A stretch of 64,000 nt of DNA from Mya arenaria. Taxonomy: Eukaryota; Mollusca; Bivalvia; Myida; Myidae. Shown here in pieces: positions 48,520 to 62,151 of the stretch (the stretch's first letter is position 1; each line of letters starts with the position of its first letter). A model generated the notes under the pieces. The model saw only the letters and a list, made by a program, of their open reading frames with translations. It searched no databases and was not told the DNA's origin. The stretch spans positions 51,825,381-51,889,380 of the forward strand of contig NC_069136.1 in assembly GCF_026914265.1 (NCBI RefSeq). The letters are read 5' to 3'. A program made the translations under genes and the position numbers.

Positions 48520-50590
48520 AAACCTATTCCTGATTCAAATGATCCCTTTTGCATCCACTGATAGTGACGTTGGTCAATTCAGTCTCGTTTCTGCATCCAA
48601 TGTTCCCCAATAATGTTGATATTTGTCAATTAAGGCTCGTTTCAGCATCCAATGATGGTGACGTTGATCAATTAAGGCTTGTTTCTGCATCAGATGTTTC
48701 CCAATGATGTTGATATTGGTCAATTAAGGCTCGTTTCTGCATCCAATGATGGTGATGTTAGTCAGTTAAGTCTTGATTCTGCATCAAATGATCCCAAATG
48801 ATGGTGATGTTGTTCAATTCAGGCTCGTTTCTGCATCCAATGATGGTGGCCTTGGTCAATTTATGCTTGTTTCTGTTTTGAAGGTGCTGGTCATTAAAGT
48901 CTCGTTTCTGCATCTTATGTTCACCAATGATGGTGACGTTTGTCAATTCATCCTTGTTTCTGCATCTTATGTTCACCAGTGATGGTGACGTTTGTCAATT
49001 CATCCTTGTTTCTGCATCTTAGGTTCACCAATGATGGTGATGTTGGTCAATTCATCCTTGTTTCTGCATCTTATGTTCACCAATGATGGTGTCGTTTGTC
49101 AATTAATCCTTGTTTCTGCAACTTATGTTCACCAATGATGGTGACGTTTGTCAATTCATCCTTGTTTCTGCATCTTATGTTCACCAATGATGGTGATGTT
49201 GGTCAATTCATCCTTGCTTCTGCATCTTATGTTCACCAATGATGGTGACGTTAGTCAGTTAAGTCTTGTTTCTGCATCAAATGATCCCAAATGATGGTGA
49301 TGTTGGTCAATTAAGGCTCGTTTCTGCATCCAATGATTCACAATGATGGTGGTGTTGGTCAGTTAAGTCTCGTTTCTGCATCTAATGATCCCCAATGCTG
49401 GTGACGTTAGTCAATTTAGTTTCGTTTCTGCATCCTATGTTCCCCATTGATGTTGATGTATGTCAATTCAGACTCGTTTTTGCATCCAATGTTCCCCCAA
49501 TGATGGCGACGTTAGTCCATTAAGTCTCGTTTCTGCAACTAATGGTCCCCAATGATGATGACGCTGGTCCATAAGTCTCGTTTCTACATCTAATGTTCCC
49601 AATGATATTGACGTTGGTCAATTATGTCTCATTTGTGCATCCAATATTCCCCAGTGATGATGACGTTGGTCCATTAAGGCTCGTTTCTGCATCAATTGTA
49701 CCCCAATGATTGTGACGTTGGTCAATTAAGGCTTGTTTCTGCATCAGCTGTACCCCAATGATTATGACGTTGGTCAATAAAGTCTCGTTTCTGCATCAAT
49801 TGTACCCAAATGTTGATGACGTTGGTCAATTAAGGCTCGTTTCTGCATCAATTGTACCCCCAATGATTGTGACGTTGGTCCATTAAGGTTTGTTTCTGCA
49901 TCAAATGTTCCCCAATGTTGATGACGTTGGTCAATTTAGTCTTTTCTGCATCCAATATTCCCCAATGATGATGACGTTGGTCAATTAAGGCTTGTTTCTG
50001 CATCAAATGTTCCCCAATGATGATGACGTTGGTCAATTAAGTCTCGTTTTGCACCAGATGTTCTCCAATGGTGTTGACGTCTGCCATTTAAAAATGGCTG
50101 CTGTCTCCATTTTGCTCCAATATTGATGGTGTAGGCAATCATATGTACTTAGTGTGATGTTGGACCTTCTTAAACGGTTTAAACCCTGTGTCCCTGAAAA
50201 GGGGTTCGTTGCAGTTGCCTTTATATTCGATTAGGAGCTAAAGAATCTAACAGTTAATCTGACTGCGTTACGGTTTAAAAACTGACGTTTGAATTTTAGA
50301 CAAACAAATATTGTGCTACTGCGCTTGCTATAAACTTCAAATCAATGCACATTGGAAACAACGAGGACATGCCCGTTTCCATATGATACCACGTAATTGA
50401 TCATGGCCAAACACGCACTAAAGGAGAAACATAATATGTAACAATACAGCAAACACATTACATAAATATCATAGCATTCATAGCGTTAGTTCTATGAGTT
50501 AAGGTCACCGCTTTGGAAAACTGAAATGTCATTGGGAGTACAAAAATATCCAGCGTATACTAAATTACTGTTCAACATATTTCAAGATGC
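48520..50590. repeat. Segmental duplication, copy 2, with an expanded 50-bp minisatellite
   Basis: 48545-50100 holds about 30 diverged units of roughly 50 bp built from AATGATGGTGACGTTGGTCA, ATTAAGGCTCGTTTCTGCAT and CCAATGTTCCCC. The rest parallels copy 1. In copy 1 the minisatellite is only a few units long, so the array grew in copy 2 or shrank in copy 1. Confidence 0.85.
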
Positions 50591-50915
50591 ACTCTTACAC
50601 CCATATAAGATTTACCACCATTAATAATATGTGTTAAATATTCCAAAAAGGATGATTCAAGGTCGAAAACAGTGGTTCTTATGAAGGATACCGAGTTTAA
50701 TTTGAAAGAAATGAGCATAAAACACAGTATTTCTATCTTATGAGACTATAGTTGAACACAATTAATCTTATAGCACTCACCAATCGTTTAATATTTTTGC
50801 GCTTTCTGCTATTAAATACACGGTTACAATCATCTTATCAGTAATTAATATTTTCCAAAAATGCATTATTAAGTAAGTTACTTAAAGGTTTATCATTCGA
50901 AATTAATGTTTGTGT
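50583..50915. mobile_element. Dispersed repeat beginning AGATGCACT, copy 2
   Basis: The counterpart of 27417-27735, with CTTATGAAGGATACCGAGTT, ATCTTATGAGACTATAGTTG and CTGCTATTAAATACACGG in the same order. The start of a third copy lies at 63937 and runs off the window. Confidence 0.65.
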
Positions 50916-51898
50916 AACGTGCCGGGGCTAACTTTCAAATGGTTATATATAAGATTTTCCTCTTTGGCTACTTTGCCAAATAATTTGCACTAATGATTAT
51001 TTAAAATGATTGGATAGTGAAAATAATTATCGTTCAATCGATGATAAATCAACAAAGATTGGACTATTTACAGTTTTCATAGACGCACATATTAAATTAT
51101 CGTACTTTTCCTATATTCCTAGCTTTTCACTTAAAAACTGTACTAATAGTATTATTTCAATGTATGGTAATGTCTTTTCAGTTTACTTTCAAGACTTCTA
51201 TGTTTAAGGAGGCGCTTTTCTATTTAATACTCTCTGGTTCACAGTTTATACCATACTTATATCTATATTAAATTTAGATACTAGTAGTTCGGTATAAACC
51301 CCTAGGGAATTAACATGTATATTTGCCGCTAGGACAAATAGTGTTTAACCCCTATTAGACATAATAATTATATAACACATTGTCTTATCAAGTTGTTGCT
51401 CTCGCAGAAGCCAGCACAAGAGTGAATAAAATCCGCTGGTTTGCTGTATTTATACCCACGATATCACGTGACCACATTGGACGGTCCTGACCAGTTGGAA
51501 TAGTCCATTTCCAACGTTAAGTCTTTTTCCATAGGGGTTTCGCCTTATATTTTCATATTTTCAGAAAACAACATCATTGTTATAAATCGCTGTTCGCGTC
51601 ATGATTATTATTATTCAACCATCTTATTTCAATTAACAATCATGTTGTATCATTAACTGTTATTTTTATTGCAAAATTCACTCTCTACACTAATTTCATA
51701 CCCCATATTAAAAGTTAAGCATTAAGCGCATATGAAAGATATCCAAATAGTAATCCAAATACTATTTGTTTATGATTACTGTTTCCTTTAGCCTCCTATT
51801 CTTTCGAAACGTATTTACCATTGAAATAATAACTTCTAAGATAATTGAAAAATAGCGGGTTTCCAACTATTCAAAACGGAAGTGAAACTGTATAATAG
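50916..51898. other. Intergenic, nothing recognised
   Basis: AT-rich, without exons or repeat structure that I can support. 52252-52783 is likewise empty. Confidence 0.5.
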
Positions 51899-51907
51899 CA
51901 AAATCAT

Positions 51908-52242
51908 CATTCAGAGCTCCTCGGCCATTTAATCGAAAACAATCTCGGATGTATTTGGACAGTTTACATACTCAAAAAGTGGCACGTTTAAGTCCGCTGC
52001 AAGTCGATCGCGTAGTAATTTTATTAAGCGGTTAAACTTTATGACTTTACTCGTGGGAATCTTAATTTTGTTTACAATAATTCACTTCACTGGCAATCAT
52101 TTTAAACTTAGACCAATAAATACAACTCTAAAACAATACATTTAATTAATGATATAATTCAAAAATTTACGAACTACTTCAACTGATGTACCGGCATACA
52201 TCCGAGGTTGTTTTCGATAAAATGGCCGAGGAGTTCCGAATG
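51908..52242. mobile_element. MULE-type MITE with perfect 9-bp target duplication
   Basis: Inverted ends of about 46 bp (left CATTCAGAGCTCCTCGGCCA; right end equivalent CATTCGGAACTCCTCGGCCA, continuing through TCGAAAACAA and CTCGGATGTAT). CAAAATCAT occurs on both sides (51899-51907 and 52243-52251). Long TIRs with a 9-bp duplication are the signature of Mutator-like elements. Confidence 0.88.
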
Positions 52243-52783
52243 CAAAATCATTTGCCGTACTGTAAAGGCAGCAGACAACAGTTTAACAACGAATCGCTCG
52301 GCCCAAATTCGTTACATTTGTTATACATGTGTATGTATTGATTTTGAATAAAATTAATTGCTTCTATGATAAATATCCACCCAGATATGATTATATTTTC
52401 GGAAAACTTCAAAAATACCCTTTTTATACATAAGAACAGTTACGGCGTTTTAAATAAATGCCCGTTTTTCATTCAACCTGTGTCTGTTTTCCTTAACTCC
52501 AAATAAGTTAGACTATGCCTGTACAAATGTTACCTTGACCTTGGACAATATATAAATAAAAGTATCAGAAACACATTATTTACTCGTTGAAACTTTCAAA
52601 GAGGGATCCACGTTTATTTTGTACTACTATATCAACAATATTTGAAAAAAGAACATATCTTATATCATTATATAACCGTATGAAATGAAATCCAGATGAT
52701 TGAGATGTAATCACGCCTTGCATAAAAATTTATGACATGTATGCCAATGCACATCAATACAATTCATTTCTAAAATTGATTGA

Positions 52784-55164
52784 CTATCTGTCGGCGAGTG
52801 CACTGTAGTAAATTGAACAGAACAGAACAGAACAGTACAGAATTCCTTTGTCGCTGTAGAATTTGGCCAGTATCCCTTTTCGTCCTTGTTCTGTTTTCTG
52901 ACACCAGACATCAACGGACATTTTGTGGTGCTCGTATGGCTGAGTTAGTTTATAGTTACCCATACTGACGATTGATTTTTCTACGTCTATGTACATTGAC
53001 TGTACAATACGATAGATTATATCAATAAGATCTGTCATATCTTCGATTTTATGGTTTGTTCCTATCTTCAGAAGGTTGTTCATTGACTCCGCATTGTTGT
53101 TTGTCCAATTTGAATCTATATTCCGGACACGCTTTGGAATATAAACGTGGTTTTTGATAAGCGGGGCGATCCTGCCGTTTAGATATGGAAGAAAACCAGC
53201 TGCTTGTCCACTAACAAGGTTATGGACTGTTTCAAGTCGGTGATCGAATATAACAGCTGAATATCTGAGTCAGCCAATCCATCTTCCCCGAATAGAGATT
53301 GTTTGATTTTTTTTTCGTTTTAATCCTTTACATTGTTCTTCAGATGGCGTGTACATAGTATATGTGTTGCTCCGGGAAATGACCTCTGGATACTTTTCCT
53401 AAGGGCTTGTTCATCATCGCTTCCAACCACAAGCCTTTTTAATTCTGAATCGCTTAAATGGCTGGCTATGTGAGAAAAGAACGCATCAAAGGTTGTAAAA
53501 TCCGACTTCCCGTGCAAAAATGATGGGCCAAGAAAGATTGGGGGTTCTGCCGTATCTGTACGGACCACTGACAGGTTCTTAAAGACAGTTGTTGTCAGGT
53601 GCAGTTGGCCGAAGTTGTATGTTTTATCAACTCCTAGTATGGTTCCTTCATTTTCCTGGCAGCAAAACAGTCCGATATCTTGTAGTTGTTCGTCCGTGTA
53701 TAAAATGACTGATGGTCCTGAGTGCAAATGAACTACTGAGCGGATAAACGGATGACCTTGGTATACTTTACTTTCAATATTTATCAGGTGATCTGCCAGG
53801 TTCTTTAGATAAACGTCTTCTCCAGCTGTTTTATGTTTTCTGCTTTGGTTGTACTTCAAGTTTTGTATTTGTTTTAGGTTTCTTGGCATTTCATGAACAT
53901 TTGTTCCTTGGTTCAACTCGTCGTGAACGTTTTTTGCAGATTGATGTTTGACCATTTCTCTAGCTCTTTCCTTTAATGCCGGTTTTGATCGGATGTATGG
54001 CTGCTTATTTGCAACTGTTTTCATCTTCCCATGGTATCCTCTTCCTGGAAATTTGCCCACATATTCTACAATTATTAAATCTTCTGATAAATATTTAAAG
54101 TCATCAGGCGTGTTTGTTAACCATGAAATCCGACGTTTATATAATTGGTCCGCCTTGAGGTTGCTGTAGCTTCTGTTAATTACTACCAAATCCTGCAATG
54201 CTGGCTGTGGTTCTAGAATCTCAAACTTGCGACCAGATTTCTCTATACAGAACAGGCCGTGTCTTTTTGTCAAGTTGATCAGCTTTCTATCAGCAGGAAG
54301 AAGGTATGTTGCCGGTGATGAACTTTTCTCCCAAGCTCCACAGTCGTCCCAGTATTCTCGCTTTAATCCTGCTTTCCCTTTTCGTTGATTTTCTTCATTT
54401 CCTTTACCCCTGTTGGGACCTCTGGCAAGGCACCATCACTTCCTTCTAAAATTCCAAGAAGGACGTGTGTAGGCATGAACTTCCCATGCATGAGAGAACC
54501 TCGATGAGGACCCCCTACAGACACTCTACCAGTTTCATTGTCATAGTATGAACTTGTACTCAGAGACGTAGACAATCGGTGGCTGTCTTCTTCTAATGAA
54601 GATCTTTCGACGCCAATGATGTGTCCATATTTGCTGAATTTCGTAATGGAGATACGTCTATACATATGGCGTTACTGTCTTCTCTTAGTATATCGTCATA
54701 GTCCATTCCGCTTTGAACTTCATCTTCGAGACAAGAAAATAAGTCTGACTTCACTTGATCTACGTTGTCGTTTTGGATTTTGCCGCTCTTCATCATTCAT
54801 TTCGTTTGGCGTTGAGGTTAAAACTTCTGGTATTGGTTCCAATTGCCGCTTATGTACTGAGGTAGTCGATGTGTTATTTTCAGGCGTGGGTTGAATACCG
54901 GTACTTGTGTCAGTTTCATTCACATCTCCATTCGGTAAAACCTTTCAAAACAACGGCAGCAAAATGATTTGGTATCCACATTTGCTTATGGTTGATCATA
55001 GCAAGCGTTGGTTTTGACATACTCGTCCACATGATGGTAATGTGATTTTCATCTGCCTCTTCGTTAAATGTTGTATTCATTGTTCGATAAACCAATGATT
55101 TCTCACCGTTAACTGTGGGGTATATTGAACGTATTGGCCGCTTGATGACCTTCGCTAACGCCAT
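52784..55164 (-). mobile_element. Decayed MULE-type DNA transposon, transposase remnants
   Basis: Minus strand. The longest open stretch (54273-53320, 317 residues) has the MULE transposase layout: ILGVDKTYNFGQLHLTT (first Asp), then PPIFLGPSFLHGKSDFTTF, LVVGSDDEQALRKSIQRSFP (second Asp) and HILCTRHLKNNVKD. Downstream, 53083-52784 continues the domain (NNAESMNNLLKIGTNHKI, GNYKLTQPYEHH) in another frame. Upstream, 55164-54916 holds a conserved N-terminal piece (RPIRSIYPTVNGEK, HITIMWTSM, WIPNHFAAVVL), and 54923-54363 a low-complexity linker spread over three frames. I count about five frameshifts and one stop, so it is dead. Terminal repeats were not found. Confidence 0.8.
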
Positions 55165-55953
55165 TACCGCCCAGGCCGATGAAAAAGCATGCAGTCGAGT
55201 ACATTCTGCTACTATTCAAACAATTAATAGTCACTGATGCTACTAAAACCTTGAAATAATACAAAATGCACTGCTAAATCCAGATATTTTGATATGCAAA
55301 TATTTAATATTGCGCAAGAAAATAATCACAAATCGAGAGATCTCAGCGATAAACCGTGTTTTTCGATTGTATTCAGACGAGAATGAAAAAAAAAACAATT
55401 AAAATAACTGAAATATATACTCTGTCACTCCCTCCCCATCCCCTTATTGTTGACAATTCGGGAATATATCGGTATTCATTTGACAGATTCCAGACTAAGA
55501 ATTTGTATATTATGCCCCATTTCCTCGTTTACGATAAACACATAAAATGATGTGACACTTGGATTATTACAATTAATTACCCGTAGTGCGACAAGTGTTT
55601 CTACGTTAGTAGAGATTAGGTTGATAGATCAACAGCTTATTGACATGTTGATTGAATCGGCCATATGTTATAGAGAATTTGTTCGTCCAATATGTCGTTG
55701 CAGTGTTTTGTTTGTAGTGTTTATTATTTCTTTTTTAAACTCTCATTAAACATATTATGATTTTTTTTTAATTATGTAAACCCTTAAAACATGTCGCGGG
55801 TGGCAAACATACATGACCAAATGAAAGCTTGGGAAAAATCGTCGAATTTATTTCACCTTTTGTTTATACACTTAGTTAACACTATATATGCATTATTGAC
55901 ATACTTCAAGTGTTTATATATTTTATTTAAGTTAAATTTATTTCCCTTTACGT
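55165..55953. other. Intergenic between the MULE remnant and the SH2 kinase gene
   Basis: AT-rich DNA with no exon recognised. It probably includes the promoter and 5' UTR exon of the downstream plus-strand gene, but no site can be pinned down. Confidence 0.45.
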
Positions 55954-56026
55954 CACTTTGAGCATCTTTACGCCTCTTTACGTATCTTTACGCGTCTTTA
56001 CACGTCTTTACGCATCTTTACGTATT
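55954..56026. repeat. 10-11 bp tandem repeat (TCTTTACGCG type)
   Basis: About seven copies of CTTTACG(C/T)-type units just upstream of the first coding exon of the SH2 kinase gene. Confidence 0.85.
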
Positions 56027-56149
56027 TAAAGTATACCGGTGCAAATTCTACAACCACAAATTATGTCAAAACAATGATGGCGACATGAGAACCAGGAAGT
56101 AAATGCATTTCACAATTTCACTTCCTAAATTTTATTGTTTAGCCAAATC

Positions 56150-59100
56150 ATGATGGAAAATGATACAGATGACGACCAGTTCGACTCAATTTATGCAAAC
56201 GAAGAAACAACAGAGTTGATCAATGTAAAGGAAAGGTTGCAGAGCTATAGTTTGGAAGAATTACTGAAAGAAGATCGTGAAAAAGTTAAAGAGAAGGAAA
56301 AGGAAAAACAGTACTATCATGGGCGGATCACCAGGGATGTTGCGGAAGATATTCTGAAGAAAGGTTTATATTTCATTTCTTTATCAATTAATAACTATCT
56401 TCAATTGTTGACACCTTGATTTAAATTTAGTGATGAGTTGGTGTTAGTCCAAATGCTAGTCCAAATAATTGTACGTTGACAGATTTTTTTTAGATTTTTG
56501 ATATGGCAAATCCTTCACGTACAAATTGTTTAGTATCAAAAGTGGGTAGTTGTTCCTATCAGGATTCCGGGTTAAAGCATATAGCGTGTATAAAATATCA
56601 TAAAAACAAGAAATATTACCAGATAATGTTATTTTATATTAGTTCCGTACACAAAAAAATAAATATCCAACTTATAATTATGAGTTTGACAGCTTTTTTT
56701 CATTTCATTCTGTCAAAACATAACGATATACATGAAGGGCACCTGCAAGGCTTTAGGGCACAGTTTTAAATCGCTCGGAACATTTCGGCCATGGCCAAGT
56801 TGTTACGATTGTATAACAAGGTCTATCTCGAAGCTTTGTTGGAGGATGCCGAGCTATAACAATTGTATCGAGTTGTTCCCCTTCGCATAATTGTTGTCTG
56901 TGTCAGTCAACTTTCGTTTTATAGGAAAGGTAAACAACTTGTTTTAATGCACTAAATGCTTGTTTAGTGCAAAATAACATTTCACTTACATGGTAAAATA
57001 TGAATATAACTCTTTATGATCAATTTCAACCATAAAATTCTTCACTTAAAATAATTTCAATATTTTTAAAACACCCCCGTTTTTTGCACATTCCCGTTTA
57101 GACGTTAGGGATTGGAAGAATCCCGTATAACACGTCTATTATTTTAGACTAGTCCAAATGCGTGTAAATGTGCATCTGAATTTAACAACCTTTCTTTACT
57201 GATATGATATGGCAACTCCTTTCAAGAAACAGATAAGTTGAATTGTGTTCAATTGTTTAATGGCTGTCTTCCATCTGATTTTTTCAAATTTGTGATCCCA
57301 TTTCCTATTCAAAAAAGAAATCCCCAATTTTGTGCCAAGTTTCCTCCAGATGGCTACGTTAAAGAAGATCAAGACAGGGTAAGATCCCCGTCCTGCGTGG
57401 ACAAACTGCTGGTAATATCCCTGCCAAATGCCCCCGAACCCCAGGGACTCTATGTAAGGCCCATTTTTGGCGCACAGACAAAACCACAGCATTAACCCGG
57501 CACTGCGGGGCCACTAGAAAGGTAAAAACAAGGCCCATTTCCCCCGACTATCCACGGTATACCCCTGGACCTTGGGGGGGGGGGGGGGGCGTGGTTACAA
57601 TTGACTGGTGCATAAAGATATCTAAGACATAAAGATTTTTCTTTCTGAATATGCTGTCACTAGAATCCTGATAACAGATAAATAGGATTTGCTCTATCAA
57701 TTATGACAACTGCAACAATACATATTTTTTTATAATAATTGATAAAATCTTACATTATGTATTATTCATGTTAGTTTTCTGGCCAAAATCCATTTGGCAT
57801 GTCTCTAATCCTATTTACACATAGCTGAGAGACAGCCCCGTCTTTTGGCTAGACCTAAAGTCTGACTCCTAAATTTTGTGGGTCTGATTGACTCTTGAAC
57901 TGCAAGGGATTTTGTGCTTGAATATTTATAAAATATAGTGTCTCATTGGTCGCATTTGGCACAAGCCCAGTACCCTGGACTGGTAAAATGCTTTCTGAGC
58001 TTGATACTGTATTTTATGTTGTGTTTACAACAAGAAATAACAACAGTTTTACGGTTTATTACTAGTACTTGAGAACAGTCATTGAGAACTGAACTACTGT
58101 GATAGCATGCAGCATGTAGTAGTATAGAGGCGTGGCTTATCAGCAAGAGGTGTCGCTATTGGCTGAAGTTAAATACACAACAGTTTATATAACAAGGCTT
58201 GTTAAAAAATGCAATGCCAAGCATAAGTATAGTATATAAGTAGAGTCCAGGCTTGTTCATACAAAAGACTAATTTCAATGGGCCAACACCCATTTTCAAT
58301 TTTTCTTTATTTTTAGACAAAAAACACCAAGTATGTCATTGTCACCAAATGGATTTTATAATCAATTCTAATTAACTCAGTTTAACTGTATTTGATTTCA
58401 GAATTGGGGAAAGTTGGTAACAAGGATGGCCTGTTCCTTGTGCGAGAGAGCTCTTTCTCTTGTTCCAGTTTTGTACTGTCCCTCTACAGCAAAGGAGTGT
58501 TCTACCACTTCCAGATTAACATGGTGAAACCCTGCCACTTCAGTATAGATGAAGGGCCAACGATACATGGTATACATATGGGGCTATTTAGGTTCAATTA
58601 GGCCAAATAAATGTAATACTGTGGTTACAGTAACCCAACCGACTCAAGGGTTTTAGCTAATGAGTTATAGAAGGGTGCTGCACCATAAACCTTTTTAGTA
58701 GCACCCCTCTGCCCTCATGGTGACAAGCATGTGTACGCTAAATTTGCTGCCTTATAATTGAATGCTTTTGCTGACAAGTATTTGATAAGGTTTTTTTTAT
58801 AAGCTTATAACATGATAACAAATACGAAAAGACTTAATATTTCTGGCAGTTAAAACCTTAAGCAACTGAATTTTGTTTTTTACAATGTGTCCTTTCAAAC
58901 CTTAGTACCCAGTCCCTTTTTTGCAGCACCCTGTCCTTTTTATAACCTGGCTATAACCCTAAAATAATAATTTGGGCTCAGACATAAATCTATGTATTTT
59001 TACAAATCTTTTTATGGAGTTCTTTCAAATAAAGAGACAATGGAATTTTCTTCTTTAAATGTCACTTGAATATTAATTTAGATTATTTTATTTGTTATTT

Positions 59101-60210
59101 TAAATGAACTATTATAAAAAAATATGATTTAAGGCCTGGATCGCTTGATACAAAACTATCATGAGCATGCTCAAGGTCTGCCTACACATCTGACAGTATT
59201 TTCAAAGTGTAAAACTCCACCAGACGACCAGCGACACAGCGGTGCTACAAACCTTCTTCATAGGGCTGTCTTGGAAAGTAAGTCTCAATCTACATTATGA
59301 ATCGTCCATCTTCTTAATGCAAGAACTCAATATCTGCTTCTTTTTCTATATGCAGTTATTTTTTAGCTAATGCACTAGGGCGATGTTTTGTAATATCAAC
59401 AACTTACCGGTAAATTTGGAAGTGATAAAATTCAGGGTTTATCCTGAAATCTGGATTGAGAGCTTTCAATTTCAGACTAACATCGGAGTCTTTTTTGTTA
59501 ACTTTTGCACAAGAAATAGGCAGAAATACTTGAAATATTTTTTTTATAAATGTCAGATACTTATAACCATTGCTATATTCTTGGCTATCCTGTGCAAGAT
59601 ATACAAGTCTTAATCTTAAATTGGTTTCCATTTTAACTTTTGTTTGCAATTTGTGAAAATGTATGTTTTAATGATTAACAGTCAAAAATGATATTTAAAT
59701 CCTTTTCATGTTCAACTTTAAATTTGTCAAATATTAATTCTGGTACCATGCTTGGGAGTGTTTCCTTTGCTTTTTCTATGCATAAAATGGTATCAGAATA
59801 TTTACAAGTGGGCTGAGCTTAACCATTCAATAACTCGTCTACAGATAAATTCCATTGCTACTCACTTATGCTGCATGCTAGTTATTGAATTTTCTCCATG
59901 ACAACATGGTACAAAACAGTCACACCATCTTCTTCCCTTTTTAAAGTTATGTAACAGTTATGCTTCTGTGTATACTTTTAACCAACAGATTGTGGGTGCA
60001 GTTGATATTGCATACAGCGTTTATATTTACTAATTTTGATTTCAGTATGAATTGCAATTAGTTGATGACCTGATGAACATGTAGAATCCTAAGTGCCTCT
60101 ATTTATTTTAATAACTATCTCCATGTATTCTGTTCCAGATATTCCAGACATAGTGGAAAAAATTGTAAAAAGCAAGTTCTGCCCACCAGTGAATGCAAAA
60201 TCAGACTGGG
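56150..60210 (+). CDS. Shark/HTK16-like non-receptor tyrosine kinase, 5' part (SH2 and first ankyrin region)
   Basis: Exons 56150-56363, 58402-58569, 59134-59277 and 60139-60210, all separated by phase-1 introns, give 199 residues. The gene continues past the window. A charged N-terminus with a Lys/Glu helix (KEKEKEKQ) leads into an SH2 domain: YYHGRITRDVAEDILKK, then GLFLVRESSF (phosphotyrosine-binding Arg), VLSLYSKGVFYHFQI, FSIDEGPTIHGLDRLIQNYH and GLPTHLTVF. ATNLLHRAVLENIPDIVEKI then begins an ankyrin repeat. An SH2 domain followed by ankyrin repeats is the signature of Shark (fly) and HTK16 (Hydra), which end in a second SH2 and a kinase. Fly Shark acts in Draper-dependent engulfment. The ATG at 56150 lies 8 bases after a TTGTTTAG acceptor, so an upstream 5' UTR exon is likely. 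Confidence 0.88.
57375..57612. mobile_element. TGCACCAG-family MITE, left-truncated copy
   Basis: Shares CTGCGTGGACAAACTGCTGG-like, CTGCCAAATG and GGTATACCCCTGGAC with the full copy at 61631-61956. It ends in ACAATTGACTGGTGCA followed by TAA. It contains a run of 17 G. It is intronic in the SH2 kinase gene. Confidence 0.75.
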
Positions 60211-60368
60211 GTATGTTTTCCTACAAATTAAGCTTTTAAATTATTTGCTTGCTTTTTATTCATGTATTTCGAATTGGCTTATCATGCTTGTGTTAGTTTT
60301 TGCCATGGCAATATTACAAAGAGAAATAAATCCTAAATTGATAATATGTGGTAAAATCTTTATATTAA

Positions 60369-60723
60369 AGCTGCACTCTCACAGATTAACTGTTTTGACA
60401 ACTTTTTTATTCTTTGTCTTCAATGAATCCAATTTTGGTGTAAATACTTTGAAACGAGTGATGTAAGATTGGTGACAAAAAATCAGATTGCAGTTTTTAA
60501 TATATGCGTTTGAATATTGAAGTTTTGTATTTAAAAGTGTTATTAACGCTGTAAGAAAAGTGTGTTTTTCAGCATTAAGCATCAATTTTTGAATGTTAAT
60601 ATGAAAAACTGTGATCTGATCCTTTGTAAGCATTCTGTATATCACTTGTTCTCAGACAATTACGCAAACATTGGCTCATTCTAAGACAAAAATAAAAAAT
60701 GGTCCATCTGTTAGAGTGCAGGT
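60369..60723. mobile_element. MITE with TTAA target duplication, copy 2
   Basis: Begins AGCTGCACTCTCACAGATTA after TTAA and ends in an inverted counterpart before TTAA. It is almost the same length as 22827-23178 and diverged from it. Confidence 0.8.
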
Positions 60724-61630
60724 TTAAAGTTTTTGTACATTTATAGGTTTACAAGACTTTATACATCATTACATGTATGGGTTTGACATTGCGGATACTG
60801 GTACATAGTATTTTTCTGGTGACTGGTGGTACTTAACAGTTTGATTAAACAATCATTGGGAAGATAAAAAAACTTGAACATCCTGTTGAATTTATTGCCA
60901 TAATTGAGCTGTTCATTTCATTTCAACAGCAGAATGAAAACATTCCTTGTGGTAGCCATTGTTAACTTCCATTCAGCTACTGTGTTGAGGTTTAACATCA
61001 CTTAGGCCACACCAAATTAATGTTTAGTTCCTCGGATTTTTGACCAAAAAAATTGGAGCAAGCAAGCGAAAAAAATTATAAAATTTTTTGTCGGTTTTCA
61101 TAAAAACCGAAGCGAGCGAAGAGCAAATAATATACTTTTCCTTATATTCAATATAAATAAACAAGATTGTTCAAAATAATTGCCCTTAAGCCCATTTTAA
61201 TGCCATCTTGAACTGAACCGCTAATGGACATTGGGAAAATGTCGGAATACATACTATTTATTTATCTGTGTTTAGTACAAACATTATATGGATAAATCTA
61301 ATTTCTTATATAACTAAAACATACTTTAATATGACGATCATTCATAATAATAAATAACCCTGCTTTAAGTAAAAAGTTTGAAACGACTTATATAAATCTA
61401 CCTGAATCAGTTTAACATCATATGCAACTGTATTTAGACATAACTTAGGATTGATTTTGGATTTGTAAAAAATGATCACTTACACAGGCATCATCAAACA
61501 TCGGACTCCATATATCATAGACTAAATTTTGTTTTTATTATCACAGGAAATGCAATGACATGTGCTTATTAAAACAAAAAGAACAAGGTTTTTTTTCAGA
61601 GTACTTTTTTTGGTTATTTAGATGTTTTTA

Positions 61631-61956
61631 TGCACCAGCCAATTGTATATGCCCCCGCCCCCCCTAAGTCCGGAATAGCGGGGACTTTGACTTCCGGTTT
61701 CTCAATACCCGGGTAAAATACCCGACCTGCACGGACACACTGCTGGTAAAATCCCTGCCAAATGGCTACACAACCCCGAATACCTATGTGAGGCCCATTC
61801 CCGACTATTTTCAATATGAAGACAAAACCACATTCACTAGGCACTGTGGGGCCACCTGAAAGGTAAAAACACAGCCCATTGCCTCTGCTGTCCCCGGTAT
61901 ACCCCTGGAACAAGGGCGAGGGGTGGGCGGGGCAGTGGTTACAATTGACAAGTGCA
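61631..61956. mobile_element. TGCACCAG-family MITE, full copy
   Basis: Ends TGCACCAGCCAATTGTA and ACAATTGACAAGTGCA with TTA on both sides. TWA targets suggest PIF/Harbinger mobilisation. It is nested in 61005-63109. Confidence 0.8.
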
Positions 61957-62151
61957 TTACAATCCTGGATTATGCTGCAAATAAAAACAAAATATAAGGT
62001 GATAAACTTGGGCTTACTTATGTTGAGGTATATCCAGATCAGTGTTTATATCGCTATTTGTGAAAAGATATTTGTTCAAAACTGTTGTTTTGTCAGAATT
62101 TGATCAAAAATGAGCTTGATACATCAATTTGGACCAAACAATGACTCATGT

